From: Sporosarcina psychrophila | GTDB taxonomy: Bacteria; Bacillota; Bacilli; Bacillales_A; Planococcaceae | NCBI RefSeq assembly: GCF_001590685.1 | Contig: NZ_CP014616.1 | Coordinates: 1,611,001-1,675,000, forward strand | Reading direction: 5' to 3' | Length of the DNA: 64,000 nucleotides | Part shown: positions 9,201 through 17,727 of the stretch, in pieces | Layout of the letters: each line of letters starts with the position of its first letter | How positions within the stretch are numbered: position 1 is the stretch's first letter | Notes under the pieces: generated by a model | Told to the model about the DNA's origin: nothing | Databases searched by the model: none | Seen by the model: the letters and a program-made list of their open reading frames with translations, nothing else | Translations under genes and position numbers: made by a program

Positions 9201-9458
9201 GCAAGTGCGATTTCTGATTTTTAACTTCATATTTTGACAAGCCTTCGCGTTTCGTAATTGATAACAATAATGCTACAAACTCCCTATTCACTCCTGTACA
9301 GAATTTGATATTTTGTTCTTTCCGGCTCAAATTCATCGGAAAAGTGGCCTGAATGATTATAAATTTACCATATCAATATCGGGCGGGTGAATGTCCTCGT
9401 TATTCACTTTATCTCCCTTATACCTCACTATTAAATACCGTTGCTACTAGGGCTGGTT

Positions 9459-10421
9459 TTAGTCGTCAATCCGCTTTTCGCTCATTAAATCACTTACGGT
9501 ACCTAGTCGAAGCCCTTTCCCTTTAATTTCAATTATCATAGTTTCCAGCCCTTCAAAAACGGCTTTTGTGGGGTGCATTAGAACCATCGCACCGCTACTT
9601 ACCCCAGAGACAACACGCACAACCATTTCGGAGGTTGCTGGCTTTCTCCAGTCAACTGTATCGACCGTCCATAGAATGGTTTTCATGCCAAGCTCATTGG
9701 CGACCAAAATGGTTTCCTGATTAAAGCTTCCACTTGGCGGTGCAAACCATATCGGTTTTATACCAAGAGTTTCCTCAATTACATCATTTGTTTTTTTCAA
9801 TTCATTCACTGTTTCATTTCGAGAACGCTGTTTAAGGTCGGGGTGACTATAAGCATGGTTGCCGATTTCGTGACCTTCAAGGTTAATCATTGTAGCCAGA
9901 TCGGGATTATTTTTAACCCAACTACCATCAAAAAAGAATGTTGCCTTTACCTGGTTGTCTGATAATGTTTTCAGGATACCCGGAATGTACTCATTGCCCC
10001 AAGCGACATTTATGAGTAGGGCTACCATTGGTTTTTCAGGATTCCCACGATAAATCGGTGAGGGTTCTAAATCGCTCAAATGGATTTCCGGAGAAGTTTC
10101 CTTGAAAATGATTTTATTTGTATCAATATCTGTGCTGGGTTTCATGTTCTTATAGCTGGCTTCAATATCTACTTCTAAGCCATTATATCCGGGTATTGCT
10201 TTCCAGACTCTGTCGATTTTAGCGTTAATAGGTTCAATTTTATGTTGGTCATTATAAGCTGAAATCATTTTAATAAGTTCATCATTATCAGCCTCTGAGA
10301 AAGTAGTGATGGAGCTTTCGGCGTCAGGCTTTGAAGAAATAGCTGTAAATGTCTTAATGAGAATGCTCGGCACTGAGACTAGCACAATAAAAATCATAAT
10401 CATGTAAATGATCTTTTTCAT
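9459..10421 (-). CDS. YlxY-like polysaccharide deacetylase family protein
   Basis: CE4/NodB-fold protein, 320 aa, with an N-terminal membrane anchor or signal (residues 4-25). The NodB domain runs from about residue 125; GNHAYSHPDL supplies the histidine metal motif and LMHPT the last motif. The first motif, normally TFDDG with the catalytic base and metal Asp, reads LLINVAWG here, so the usual catalytic Asp pair is missing. The same substitution is recalled for B. subtilis YlxY. Start ATG 10421 behind GAGGAAA. The preceding 27-codon ORF overlaps this start by four bases. It may be non-catalytic or use altered chemistry. Confidence 0.8.
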   Translation of the reverse strand: MKKIIYMIMIFIVLVSVPSILIKTFTAISSKPDAESSITTFSEADNDELIKMISAYNDQHKIEPINAKIDRVWKAIPGYNGLEVDIEASYKNMKPSTDIDTNKIIFKETSPEIHLSDLEPSPIYRGNPEKPMVALLINVAWGNEYIPGILKTLSDNQVKATFFFDGSWVKNNPDLATMINLEGHEIGNHAYSHPDLKQRSRNETVNELKKTNDVIEETLGIKPIWFAPPSGSFNQETILVANELGMKTILWTVDTVDWRKPATSEMVVRVVSGVSSGAMVLMHPTKAVFEGLETMIIEIKGKGLRLGTVSDLMSEKRIDD

Positions 10422-10501
10422 TCTTTTTCCTCATATGCAATACATTTAACTAATTGAAGATGTTCAGGCCAATCTACGGCAGCTTTATCACTTTGTTCCA
10501 T
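10418..10501 (-). CDS. 27-codon ORF coupled to the YlxY-like gene
   Basis: ATG 10501 follows GGAGGATTTACC, a near-ideal RBS. The peptide is acidic, starts MEQSDKAAVDWPEHL and ends CIAYEEKE, with one Cys and no membrane segment. Its TGA overlaps the next ATG as ATGA, giving translational coupling to the deacetylase-family gene. It resembles no family I know. It may be a functional microprotein or simply a coupling leader. Confidence 0.5.
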   Translation of the reverse strand: MEQSDKAAVDWPEHLQLVKCIAYEEKE

Positions 10502-10683
10502 GGTAAATCCTCCATTCAATATCTTGATACTAGTAGGCTTCCCGTTCATCTAAGGACTATACTTTTGATTATCTGGCAACACTGCAATCTAAATAAATAG
10601 AAAAACAGCTGGAGGAACCTAGAGGATTAGGTTGTTTTATAATTATTAATGCAATGAATTATGGAGATACATGTAGAACGAAC

Positions 10684-10712
10684 TTGCATTTATTACGTAA
10701 TCGACGTATACT
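10684..10712 (+). promoter_or_regulatory. thrS promoter
   Basis: TTGCAT (10684-10689), 17-bp spacer, TATACT (10707-10712), located just before the T-box leader. Confidence 0.7.
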
Positions 10713-10734
10713 CAGTTTTAATTAATAATCTGAA

Positions 10735-11031
10735 ATGCTTGGAAGAGGACAACAATCTTTTCGTCTACCTAAAGAGAACGGGGCCATTGGCTGGAAGCCC
10801 TGAAGGATAGAAGGATGATTTACCACCTTGGAGCAGCATCGGTGAACAGTGCAGTAACCGATGACGGAATCCGGTCCGTTACCCGACGTCAAGCTTCATC
10901 TTTTCGGTACGTTTGTCTAGCTTCAGCGGTCTAAACAGGCCACTTACGCTTTTCAAGTGTTCCGGATTGAAGGAAGAAGGGTGGAACCGCGAGCTAAAGC
11001 TTCGTCCCTTTCCAGGGATGGGGCTTTTTTT
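10735..11031 (+). promoter_or_regulatory. T-box leader of thrS
   Basis: tRNA-sensing transcription attenuator. The conserved T-box AGGGTGGAACCGCG is at 10978-10991. A terminator follows (stem 10999-11008 with 11015-11024, then seven T). By comparison with the B. subtilis tyrS leader, where the specifier precedes ACC..CTTGGAG, the specifier here is ACC (Thr) at 10822-10824, directly before ACCTTGGAG. Uncharged tRNA-Thr should allow read-through into thrS. Confidence 0.9.
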
Positions 11032-11066
11032 GTTTTCCAATAATAATAAATGAGGAGTGCTTAACA

Positions 11067-13001
11067 ATGACAAATATGATTAATTTGAAATTTCCAGATG
11101 GTGCCGTGAAAGAATTTCCACAAGGCACAACTACAGAAGACGTAGCAGGATCAATTAGCCCGGGACTGCGAAAAAGTGCGCTGGCAGGTAAAGTTGGAGA
11201 CAAGTTAGTAGACTTGAAATCAGCAATAAATGAGGACGGTGATATCGCGATTATCACACCTCAATCACCGGAAGCGCTTGAAATATTACGCCATAGTACA
11301 GCACATCTTCTAGCACAAGCTGTAAAACGTAAGTTTCCTAATGCAAAACTAGGTATTGGGCCAGTTATCCAAAGCGGATTTTATTATGATATTGATTCGC
11401 CTGAACCGATTACAGCAGAAGACTTACCAGAACTTGAAAAAGAGATGAGAAGAATTATTGCTGAAAACGTGGAAGTAATTCGTCATGATGTATCTCGTGA
11501 AGAGGCGAAAAAGCGTTTTGAAGAAATCGATGACGAATACAAACTAGAACTTCTAGAAGCGATTCCTGAGGGCGAGCAAGTGTCTATTTATGAACAAGGC
11601 GACTTCATCGACTTGTGCCGTGGTGTTCACGTTCCATCTACAGGGAAGTTAAAGGAATTCAAACTCCTTAGCATCGCAGGCGCTTACTGGCGCGGCGATT
11701 CGAATAACAAAATGCTACAACGAATTTACGGTACAGCGTTCTTTAAAAAAGATGAACTAAAAGAACATCTTCGTCTTTTGGAAGAAGCTAAAGAGCGAGA
11801 TCACCGTAAAATAGGGAAAGAACTTAATCTTTTCATGAACTCTCAAAAAGTGGGTCAGGGCTTGCCGATGTGGTTGCCTAAGGGAGCAACGATTCGCCGA
11901 ATCATCGAGAGATACATCGTTGATAAGGAACAGAGGCTTGGCTATGATCATGTCTATACACCAGTTCTCGGTAGCGTCGAATTATATAAAACTTCAGGCC
12001 ACTGGGATCATTATCAGGACGGCATGTTCCCTGTAATGAGTATGGACAACGAAGACCTTGTTTTGCGTCCAATGAACTGCCCTCATCATATGATGATTTA
12101 TAAAAATGGAATTCATTCATACAGAAACCTGCCGTTACGTATTGCGGAACTTGGTACAATGCACCGTTATGAAATGTCCGGAGCACTATCAGGCTTGCAG
12201 CGCGTTCGTGGAATGACGTTGAATGATGCGCATATCTTTGTTCGTCCGGATCAGATTAAAGATGAGTTCAAACGCGTTGTCCAACTTGTTATTGACGTTT
12301 ATAAAGATTTCAATATCGAGGATTATTCATTCCGTGTTTCTTACCGCGATCCAGCGGATAAAGAGAAATATTTTGATGACGATGCAATGTGGAATCGTGC
12401 ACAAACAATGCTGAAAGAAGCGATGGATGAACTTGGTCTTGACTATGTTGAAGCAGAAGGGGAAGCTGCATTCTACGGACCTAAACTTGACGTTCAAGTG
12501 AAAACAGCAATTGGTATGGAAGAAACATTGTCAACAGTGCAACTCGACTTCTTGCTTCCTGAACGTTTCGATCTAACATACGTTGGCGAAGATGGAAAAC
12601 AACATCGTCCAGTCGTCATTCACCGCGGCGTTGTTTCAACTATGGAACGTTTTGTTGCATTCCTAATTGAAGAATACAAAGGTGCATTCCCAACTTGGTT
12701 GGCACCTGTCCAAGTTGAAGTAATTCCAGTTTCACCAGATGCACATTTTGATTATGCAGATGGCGTTCGTGAAAAATTGGTTGCTGCTGGATTCCGCGTT
12801 AATATTGATAGCCGTGATGAAAAAATTGGTTACAAGATACGAGAAGCACAGATGCAAAAAGTACCTTATATGCTCGTTCTTGGAGACAAAGAAGTCGAAT
12901 CAGGCGAAGTGAACGTTCGTAAATACGGCGAACAGCAATCTGAAAGCTTGCCATTCGACGAATTCCTTGCTAGACTAAAAGAAGAAGTTACAAGTATTTA
13001 A
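11067..13001 (+). CDS. thrS: Threonyl-tRNA synthetase
   Basis: Class II synthetase charging tRNA-Thr. Domain order is an N-terminal TGS domain (residues 1-62), the threonyl/alanyl second additional editing domain (about 70-225, with [12 protein letters not shown]), the class II core (motif 2 around [20 protein letters not shown], catalytic-site NCPHH) and a C-terminal anticodon-binding domain. It is 644 aa. ATG 11067 follows TGAGGAGTG. Controlled by the T-box leader upstream. Confidence 0.98.
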   Translation: MTNMINLKFPDGAVKEFPQGTTTEDVAGSISPGLRKSALAGKVGDKLVDLKSAINEDGDIAIITPQSPEALEILRHSTAHLLAQAVKRKFPNAKLGIGPVIQSGFYYDIDSPEPITAEDLPELEKEMRRIIAENVEVIRHDVSREEAKKRFEEIDDEYKLELLEAIPEGEQVSIYEQGDFIDLCRGVHVPSTGKLKEFKLLSIAGAYWRGDSNNKMLQRIYGTAFFKKDELKEHLRLLEEAKERDHRKIGKELNLFMNSQKVGQGLPMWLPKGATIRRIIERYIVDKEQRLGYDHVYTPVLGSVELYKTSGHWDHYQDGMFPVMSMDNEDLVLRPMNCPHHMMIYKNGIHSYRNLPLRIAELGTMHRYEMSGALSGLQRVRGMTLNDAHIFVRPDQIKDEFKRVVQLVIDVYKDFNIEDYSFRVSYRDPADKEKYFDDDAMWNRAQTMLKEAMDELGLDYVEAEGEAAFYGPKLDVQVKTAIGMEETLSTVQLDFLLPERFDLTYVGEDGKQHRPVVIHRGVVSTMERFVAFLIEEYKGAFPTWLAPVQVEVIPVSPDAHFDYADGVREKLVAAGFRVNIDSRDEKIGYKIREAQMQKVPYMLVLGDKEVESGEVNVRKYGEQQSESLPFDEFLARLKEEVTSI

Positions 13002-13109
13002 ATTTATACAGCAGTGGTCAAACACTAACTATATAAATCTTAACGCATGTTTTCAGCGATGAAAGCAATGCGGCAACCGTGAATAAGCCAAGCCGCAGAT
13101 TAAAACATG

Positions 13110-13138
13110 TTGACAAGTTTACTATCACATGGTAAAGT
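13110..13138 (+). promoter_or_regulatory. Promoter of infC-rpmI-rplT
   Basis: TTGACA (13110-13115), 17-bp spacer, TAAAGT (13133-13138), upstream of the L20 leader. Just before it, CATGTTTT near 13047 and AAAACATG at 13102-13109 could form a stem that also contains GCGGC/GCCGC. Confidence 0.65.
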
Positions 13139-13149
13139 AATTAAGGTTA

Positions 13150-13306
13150 GTAATGACTGAATACAGTTTGTGGTATAAGAAGAGGCTACCCGCTTCTCAC
13201 CTGTTCGACGCCTAGACGTTGTTGACGGGTTAAAACATGAGTGAAGTGCCGTGCATTTGCACGTACACATACGCGGGTAGACAAATCCAATTTGTCTACC
13301 TTTTTT
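13150..13306 (+). promoter_or_regulatory. Ribosomal protein L20 leader
   Basis: Autoregulatory leader of the infC operon; in B. subtilis L20 binds here and causes premature termination. Structured GC-rich segments (GAGGCTACCCGCTTCTCACC, GACGGGTTAAAACATGAG) precede a perfect terminator: 11-bp stem GGTAGACAAAT (13276-13286) with 13290-13300, then six T. Confidence 0.85.
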
Positions 13307-13389
13307 AATTGGATGGACCTGTGGGGCCGACCCGAACCGGACGGTATACCCAAACCATGTATTCGAGAAATATCCGGAGGTGGATTACT

Positions 13390-13908
13390 ATTAGCAAAGA
13401 CATGTACGTAAATGAGGGCATCCGTGCCCGCGAGCTACGCATTATTGATCACAACGGCGATCAGCTCGGAATCAAAACACGCACTGAGGCACTTGAAATT
13501 GCCGCTCTTGCGAATTTGGATCTTGTCCTTGTAGCACCAACAGCGAAACCCCCAGTGGCTCGTATCATGGACCACGGAAAGTTCAAATTTGAACAGCAGA
13601 AAAAGGATCGCGAAGTCCGTAAAAATCAGAAAATCATTTTGCTTAAAGAAGTTCGGTTAAGCCCGACAATCGATGAGCATGATTTCCAGACAAAACTACG
13701 GAACGCTGTCAAGTTCCTTGAAAAAGGCGATAAAGTTAAAGCTTCAATCCGTTTCCGTGGACGTGCGATTACGCACAAGGAAATCGGACAGCGTGTCCTT
13801 GACCGTTTCGCAGAAGCGTGCAAAGATGTATCTACGGTTGAACAACGACCGAAGATGGAAGGCCGCAGCATGTTCCTAGTGCTTGCACCAACTGCTGAAA
13901 AAGAGTAA
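13390..13908 (+). CDS. infC: Translation initiation factor IF-3
   Basis: Binds the 30S subunit and checks start-codon choice. The protein (172 aa) begins [17 protein letters not shown], the normal Bacillus N terminus, and contains the IF3 signature around [16 protein letters not shown]. The frame is open upstream to 13309, but that part encodes leader sequence. The RBS GGAGGTGG (13376-13383) is followed after six bases by ATT at 13390, so initiation is most likely at AUU, as known for infC elsewhere, giving discrimination-based autoregulation. It is the first gene of infC-rpmI-rplT. Confidence 0.94.
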   Translation: MSKDMYVNEGIRARELRIIDHNGDQLGIKTRTEALEIAALANLDLVLVAPTAKPPVARIMDHGKFKFEQQKKDREVRKNQKIILLKEVRLSPTIDEHDFQTKLRNAVKFLEKGDKVKASIRFRGRAITHKEIGQRVLDRFAEACKDVSTVEQRPKMEGRSMFLVLAPTAEKE

Positions 13909-13935
13909 CAATGAATGATTTAGGAGGAACAGAAC

Positions 13936-14136
13936 ATGCCAAAAATGAAAACTCACCGCGGCTCAGCGAAACGTTTCAAAAAAACCGGTTCTGGTAAATT
14001 GAAACGCGGCCGTGCTTACACAAGTCACTTGTTTGCAAACAAACCGACAAAAGCGAAACGTCACCTGCGTAAAGCTTCACTAGTTTCTTCAGGCGATTTC
14101 AAACGCATTCGTCAAATGATCACTTACATGAAATAA
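13936..14136 (+). CDS. rpmI: 50S ribosomal protein L35
   Basis: 66 aa, strongly basic, with the typical start [20 protein letters not shown] and [12 protein letters not shown] near the end. RBS AGGAGG just upstream. Lies between infC and rplT in the universal order. Confidence 0.98.
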   Translation: MPKMKTHRGSAKRFKKTGSGKLKRGRAYTSHLFANKPTKAKRHLRKASLVSSGDFKRIRQMITYMK

Positions 14137-14177
14137 TTTAAAACACAATCGGACAGAAAAGCAGGAGGTAATGAACT

Positions 14178-14537
14178 ATGCCACGCGTAAAAGGTGGAAC
14201 AGTGACGCGCAAGCGTCGTAATCGAGTATTGAAATTAGCAAAAGGTTACTTTGGTTCAAAACATAGACTTTACAAGGTAGCAAACCAACAGGTAATGAAA
14301 TCATTCAACTATGCATACCGTGACCGTCGTCAGAAGAAACGTGAATTCCGTAAACTTTGGATTACACGTATCAATGCGGCTGCACGTATCAACGGTCTTT
14401 CTTACAGCACTCTTATGCACGGCTTGAAAGTAGCTGGCATTGATGTTAACCGTAAAATGCTTGCTGATCTTGCAGTGACTGACGCGCAAGCGTTCACACA
14501 ACTTGCAGATGCAGCGAAAAAATCAATCGCAAAATAA
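14178..14537 (+). CDS. rplT: 50S ribosomal protein L20
   Basis: 119 aa 23S-binding assembly protein and repressor of its own operon through the leader near 13150-13306. Typical start [20 protein letters not shown] and the conserved [10 protein letters not shown] segment. Preceded by AGGAGG. Confidence 0.98.
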   Translation: MPRVKGGTVTRKRRNRVLKLAKGYFGSKHRLYKVANQQVMKSFNYAYRDRRQKKREFRKLWITRINAAARINGLSYSTLMHGLKVAGIDVNRKMLADLAVTDAQAFTQLADAAKKSIAK

Positions 14538-14547
14538 GAACGTCAAT

Positions 14548-14597
14548 AAAAGTCGCCAAACGGTCCAGAGTTAATCTGGGTGCGAGGCGACTTTTTT
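14548..14597 (+). terminator. Terminator of the infC operon
   Basis: AAAAGTCGCC pairs with GGCGACTTTT across a loop that contains a second small stem (CCAGA/TCTGG), then a T run. Confidence 0.9.
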
Positions 14598-14762
14598 ATT
14601 TGTTTGTTTACGGCGACGGTAAAGTTTTCGTATTGAGGAATTTAGGGAGAGGGTCTGATAGATCCGTGAATCTGTCGTGCAGCCTTAAAGAATTATATTA
14701 TTACTCTCTGACTGCTAAACAGTGTAAAATGTAAGTAGAGAAAGAAAAGAGGGGAAACATAC

Positions 14763-15053
14763 TTGCAAACGACACTATTAGGATGGATTGCAATTATGTC
14801 CGTTTGGGCATTTATTACGATGGGGTATGATAAGCGTCAGGCAAAGAGAAAAGGACAACGAATACCTGAAAAGAATTTATGGACGCTTGCACTGCTTGGT
14901 GGAGGCATTGGTGCATATCTTGGGATGCAAACATTCCGTCATAAGACAAGACGTACATCTTTCCGGATCGGCTTTCTTATTTTAGCAATTGCCTATGGTA
15001 TTGGCATACTCTATCTTCTAGGTGTTACCCTACCAGGAATGATGGAAGTGTAA
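14763..15053 (+). CDS. ysdA: DUF1294 family membrane protein, YsdA-like
   Basis: 96 aa with a membrane segment at each end and the DUF1294 core GYDKRQAKRKGQRIPE followed by GGGIGAYLGMQTFRHKTRR. Molecular function unknown. Starts at TTG 14763 behind GAGGGG. The place after rplT and before ysdB is that of ysdA in B. subtilis. Confidence 0.88.
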   Translation: MQTTLLGWIAIMSVWAFITMGYDKRQAKRKGQRIPEKNLWTLALLGGGIGAYLGMQTFRHKTRRTSFRIGFLILAIAYGIGILYLLGVTLPGMMEV

Positions 15054-15056
15054 AAT

Positions 15057-15076
15057 AGCCCGCTTTTCAACGGGCT
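15057..15076. terminator. Shared hairpin between convergent ysdA and ysdB
   Basis: AGCCCG / CGGGCT stem around an 8-base loop, followed by T-rich sequence on the plus strand and ATTTT on the minus strand. Confidence 0.5.
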
Positions 15077-15080
15077 TGTT

Positions 15081-15461
15081 CTATTGTTCCATTAGTCGTT
15101 CGATTGGATTTTTCCAACTAATAGCGGCTTTGGGGTAGTTGGATAAGATTGTGGATGAAAGAAAATCAAAATCCGCTTTTGTGAAATCTTGAAGTTTTGT
15201 TTCATCTTTCACCCAAACGAAAATGGAGATGACGTCAATGGAATCATCTGTTGTATCTAAGTATTTTTCACCCTCAAACATAGCGCCTTTATACGATAGG
15301 AAGAAATTTTTTCGCACATTATTTACTTCATCATAGAAATAATACTTATCCTCCGCGTATGCATCATCAAGCTTTCTTTTGGGGTCCGTCAAATAACGAA
15401 TCCCGCGGTAGACTAAATAAATGATAAAACCAATAATGATCAAGCGGATCAGTAATCCCAT
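15081..15461 (-). CDS. ysdB: YsdB-like membrane-anchored protein
   Basis: 126 aa, one N-terminal membrane segment (residues 3-20), then a soluble domain with KNFFLSYKGAMFEGEKYLD. The length, topology and position next to ysdA match B. subtilis YsdB, reported as a SigW-dependent protein of unknown function. ATG 15461 behind AAGGGGG. Convergent with ysdA. Confidence 0.8.
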   Translation of the reverse strand: MGLLIRLIIIGFIIYLVYRGIRYLTDPKRKLDDAYAEDKYYFYDEVNNVRKNFFLSYKGAMFEGEKYLDTTDDSIDVISIFVWVKDETKLQDFTKADFDFLSSTILSNYPKAAISWKNPIERLMEQ

Positions 15462-15553
15462 AACGGATCCCCCTTATGAATTTATAGATACTATCTTATA
15501 CGGATGACAATCTGAAAAGTTTCAATATAGTTAAAAAAATGGAGGTTTTTTTT

Positions 15554-16039
15554 ATGCAACTGTCAAAACTATTTACCATGCAACGTGAACTCGATTTATT
15601 TATCCAAAATAACAGAGAGGAAAAAACAGATGTTTTTCTAGAAAAAGGACTTGCACTCTTAATTGAACTCGCGGAACTTGCGAATGAAACGCGTTGTTTC
15701 AAATTTTGGAGCACAAAAGGTCCTTCAGATGATGCTGTGATTCTTGAAGAATATGTAGATTCGATTCATTTTCTACTTTCCTTGGGTATAGAAAAGGACT
15801 TACATACGCTAACAAATTGGCCGGAAGGTGAAGTTGAAGGAGAATTGACACAATTATTCCTAGAAACTACGGCTGCTATTCACTGTTTCCTGAATGAACT
15901 TAGCATGACGGCTTATGAGAAAGTCTGGATTCATTATGGGGCCATTGCTAAAAAACTTGGTTTCACAAATGAAGATATTATTGGTGCGTACTTAGCGAAG
16001 AATGAAGAAAATTATAACCGTCAAAAAACAGGTTATTAA
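15554..16039 (+). CDS. Dimeric all-alpha dUTPase family protein
   Basis: 161 aa, predicted to hydrolyse dUTP to dUMP and pyrophosphate. It belongs to the all-alpha NTP pyrophosphatase (dUTPase_2) type: ELAELANE, then W at FKFWS, then ILEEYVDSIHF, the expected acidic metal-binding helices. ATG 15554 follows GGAGG by eight bases. Monocistronic, or read into the downstream XRE gene, which has its own promoter. Confidence 0.82.
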   Translation: MQLSKLFTMQRELDLFIQNNREEKTDVFLEKGLALLIELAELANETRCFKFWSTKGPSDDAVILEEYVDSIHFLLSLGIEKDLHTLTNWPEGEVEGELTQLFLETTAAIHCFLNELSMTAYEKVWIHYGAIAKKLGFTNEDIIGAYLAKNEENYNRQKTGY

Positions 16040-16067
16040 TTGTTTTATAGAAAAATCAAAAAATAGA

Positions 16068-16096
16068 TTGACAGAAGCCTCCAGATAAAAAATAAT
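16068..16096 (+). promoter_or_regulatory. Promoter for the XRE regulator/phosphoesterase pair
   Basis: TTGACA (16068-16073), 17-bp spacer, AATAAT (16091-16096). Confidence 0.6.
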
Positions 16097-16130
16097 AGAG
16101 TTGTATATAAACTTTTTAGGGGGCGTAAAT

Positions 16131-16631
16131 GTGAACGATTGGAACAAAGAGGATTTTGGTATAAGGTTAAAGAAATTGCGTGAAGAACGCGGATTATCAA
16201 TGATGGCATTCGGAGCAGCTATAGGAACGTCAGCAAGTCGTATTAAAGATTGGGAAAAAGGGAAGAATGCTCCATCGGCGGCTTGGGTGGCAAAAATATC
16301 TGAACGGTTTAATGTTACAACTGATGAGCTGATTCTAGGGAATTCGAAGACGTCAAAACCGTTTAAAAGCACGGGATCTGCAAATGTAGATATGCTTTAC
16401 GACAAATTGAGAGAAAATGTTATTAGCGATATAGAAACGCAAGAACAAGAACAAACGAGTCATACAGACGAACTGTATGCAGAACTTGATGCTATACACA
16501 AAGAAACGTATAGAAGCGGAAAGGGCAGAAAACGTGCAGAAATCGAAATGCTTGCGATACTGACAGAACTGCCGAAAAAAGAGGTCCTAGAACTTTTAGA
16601 ACTTGCAAGGTTGAAAAAACGCTGGTTGTAA
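16131..16631 (+). CDS. XRE family transcriptional regulator
   Basis: 166 aa. An N-terminal helix-turn-helix (about residues 9-70: LKKLREERGLSMMAFGAAIG, then IKDWEKGKNAPS) is followed by a polar linker and a C-terminal helical region (EIEMLAILTELPKKEVLELLELARL). GTG 16131 behind AGGGGG is preferred over upstream frame extension. Its TAA overlaps the next ATG, so it is coupled to the metallophosphoesterase. Target unknown. Confidence 0.85.
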   Translation: MNDWNKEDFGIRLKKLREERGLSMMAFGAAIGTSASRIKDWEKGKNAPSAAWVAKISERFNVTTDELILGNSKTSKPFKSTGSANVDMLYDKLRENVISDIETQEQEQTSHTDELYAELDAIHKETYRSGKGRKRAEIEMLAILTELPKKEVLELLELARLKKRWL

Positions 16632-17509
16632 TGAAAACGACTACGAATACAACGAAAAAAAAGATGCCCTTACGGCGTAAATGGTTTTTCATCTTATTCA
16701 TACTTGTCCTTCTTTGCTTTGTCGTATATAAAGGAAATACAACAGTCGGGGTAACGCATTATGAAATTGCGTCGGACAAGATCCCTGCTAATTACGACAA
16801 ATATACTATCGTCCAGATTTCTGATTTACATGATGCCGAATTGGGTGAAAACCATTCACATGTTGTTGATAGGGTGAAAATGATCACGCCTCAAGCGATA
16901 TTCATTACGGGTGATTTTATCGACAGTAACCGCTACGATCTTGAAAAAAGTCTGATTCTTATTGAAGAGCTTCAATTTGTCGCTCCAATCTATTACGTGA
17001 CAGGAAACCATGAAATCGCTACGCAGGATATGGACCGTATTAAGGGGGCTCTCGAAGACTTGGGGGTTCGTGTCTTATCGAACGAAGCGGATGTAATTAC
17101 ATTGTTTCCCGATAGTTCAATAGCAATAGGAGGAATTGAAGATCCGCTGGCAAGTGAGCTTGAAGATGATGAAGCCGTTAAAATATCGATAGAACAAGCA
17201 TTTGAAAATATACCTGATGAGATGTTTAAAGTGCTATTGTCACATAGACCTGAGCAATTTGATGTATACGCTGAAGCCGGGATAGATGTGACGTTCAGTG
17301 GTCATGCTCATGGCGGACAGTTTCGTATACCAGGGATCGGTGGCCTCGTTTCACCCGGACAAGGTTGGTTTCCCAAATATTCATCAGGCGTCCATGAGAA
17401 GAATGGCAGCGACTTGGTAGTCAGTCGCGGCCTGGGCAATAGCATCATTCCAGTGAGGCTGTTCAATCAACCGGAAATAGTAGTTGTCACATTACGCACA
17501 ATAGAATAG
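16631..17509 (+). CDS. Membrane-anchored metallophosphoesterase, YkuE/YaeI-like
   Basis: 292 aa with an N-terminal transmembrane anchor (about residues 18-34) and an extracytoplasmic calcineurin-like domain. Metal motifs are visible: SDLHDAE, TGDFID, GNHE, LLSH and GHAHGGQ. Related proteins in other bacteria act on lipid A precursors or unknown phosphoesters; here the substrate is unknown. Overlaps the XRE regulator by one base. Confidence 0.88.
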   Translation: MKTTTNTTKKKMPLRRKWFFILFILVLLCFVVYKGNTTVGVTHYEIASDKIPANYDKYTIVQISDLHDAELGENHSHVVDRVKMITPQAIFITGDFIDSNRYDLEKSLILIEELQFVAPIYYVTGNHEIATQDMDRIKGALEDLGVRVLSNEADVITLFPDSSIAIGGIEDPLASELEDDEAVKISIEQAFENIPDEMFKVLLSHRPEQFDVYAEAGIDVTFSGHAHGGQFRIPGIGGLVSPGQGWFPKYSSGVHEKNGSDLVVSRGLGNSIIPVRLFNQPEIVVVTLRTIE

Positions 17510-17515
17510 TCCTAG

Positions 17516-17546
17516 CCTCCTTTCGATTATTGAAGGAGGTTTTTTT
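17516..17546 (+). terminator. Terminator after metallophosphoesterase
   Basis: CCTCCTTTC / GAAGGAGG stem followed by seven T. Confidence 0.88.
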
Positions 17547-17727
17547 GTTGAAAATAATAATAGAATCTACCGTAAAATCCCATTAAATAACTGCTATTCT
17601 CATTTGTCGAAATAGGATATGATATGTACTTAACGTGAAAGTATCCGTAGTTAAGGTAAAGGCATTTTTGACATGTGTATAAAAATTACACTGCGAATGT
17701 TAAAAATGGAATAGGGAGGAACTAGAA

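Noticed and set aside
13041..13109. CATGTTTT..AAAACATG stem as a thrS terminator
   Set aside because: No T run follows, and it lies directly before the infC promoter; role left open.
16131..17509. XRE plus phosphoesterase pair as a phage-defence module
   Set aside because: The phosphoesterase is a membrane-anchored YkuE/YaeI-like enzyme and the neighbours are housekeeping genes; nothing supports a defence role.
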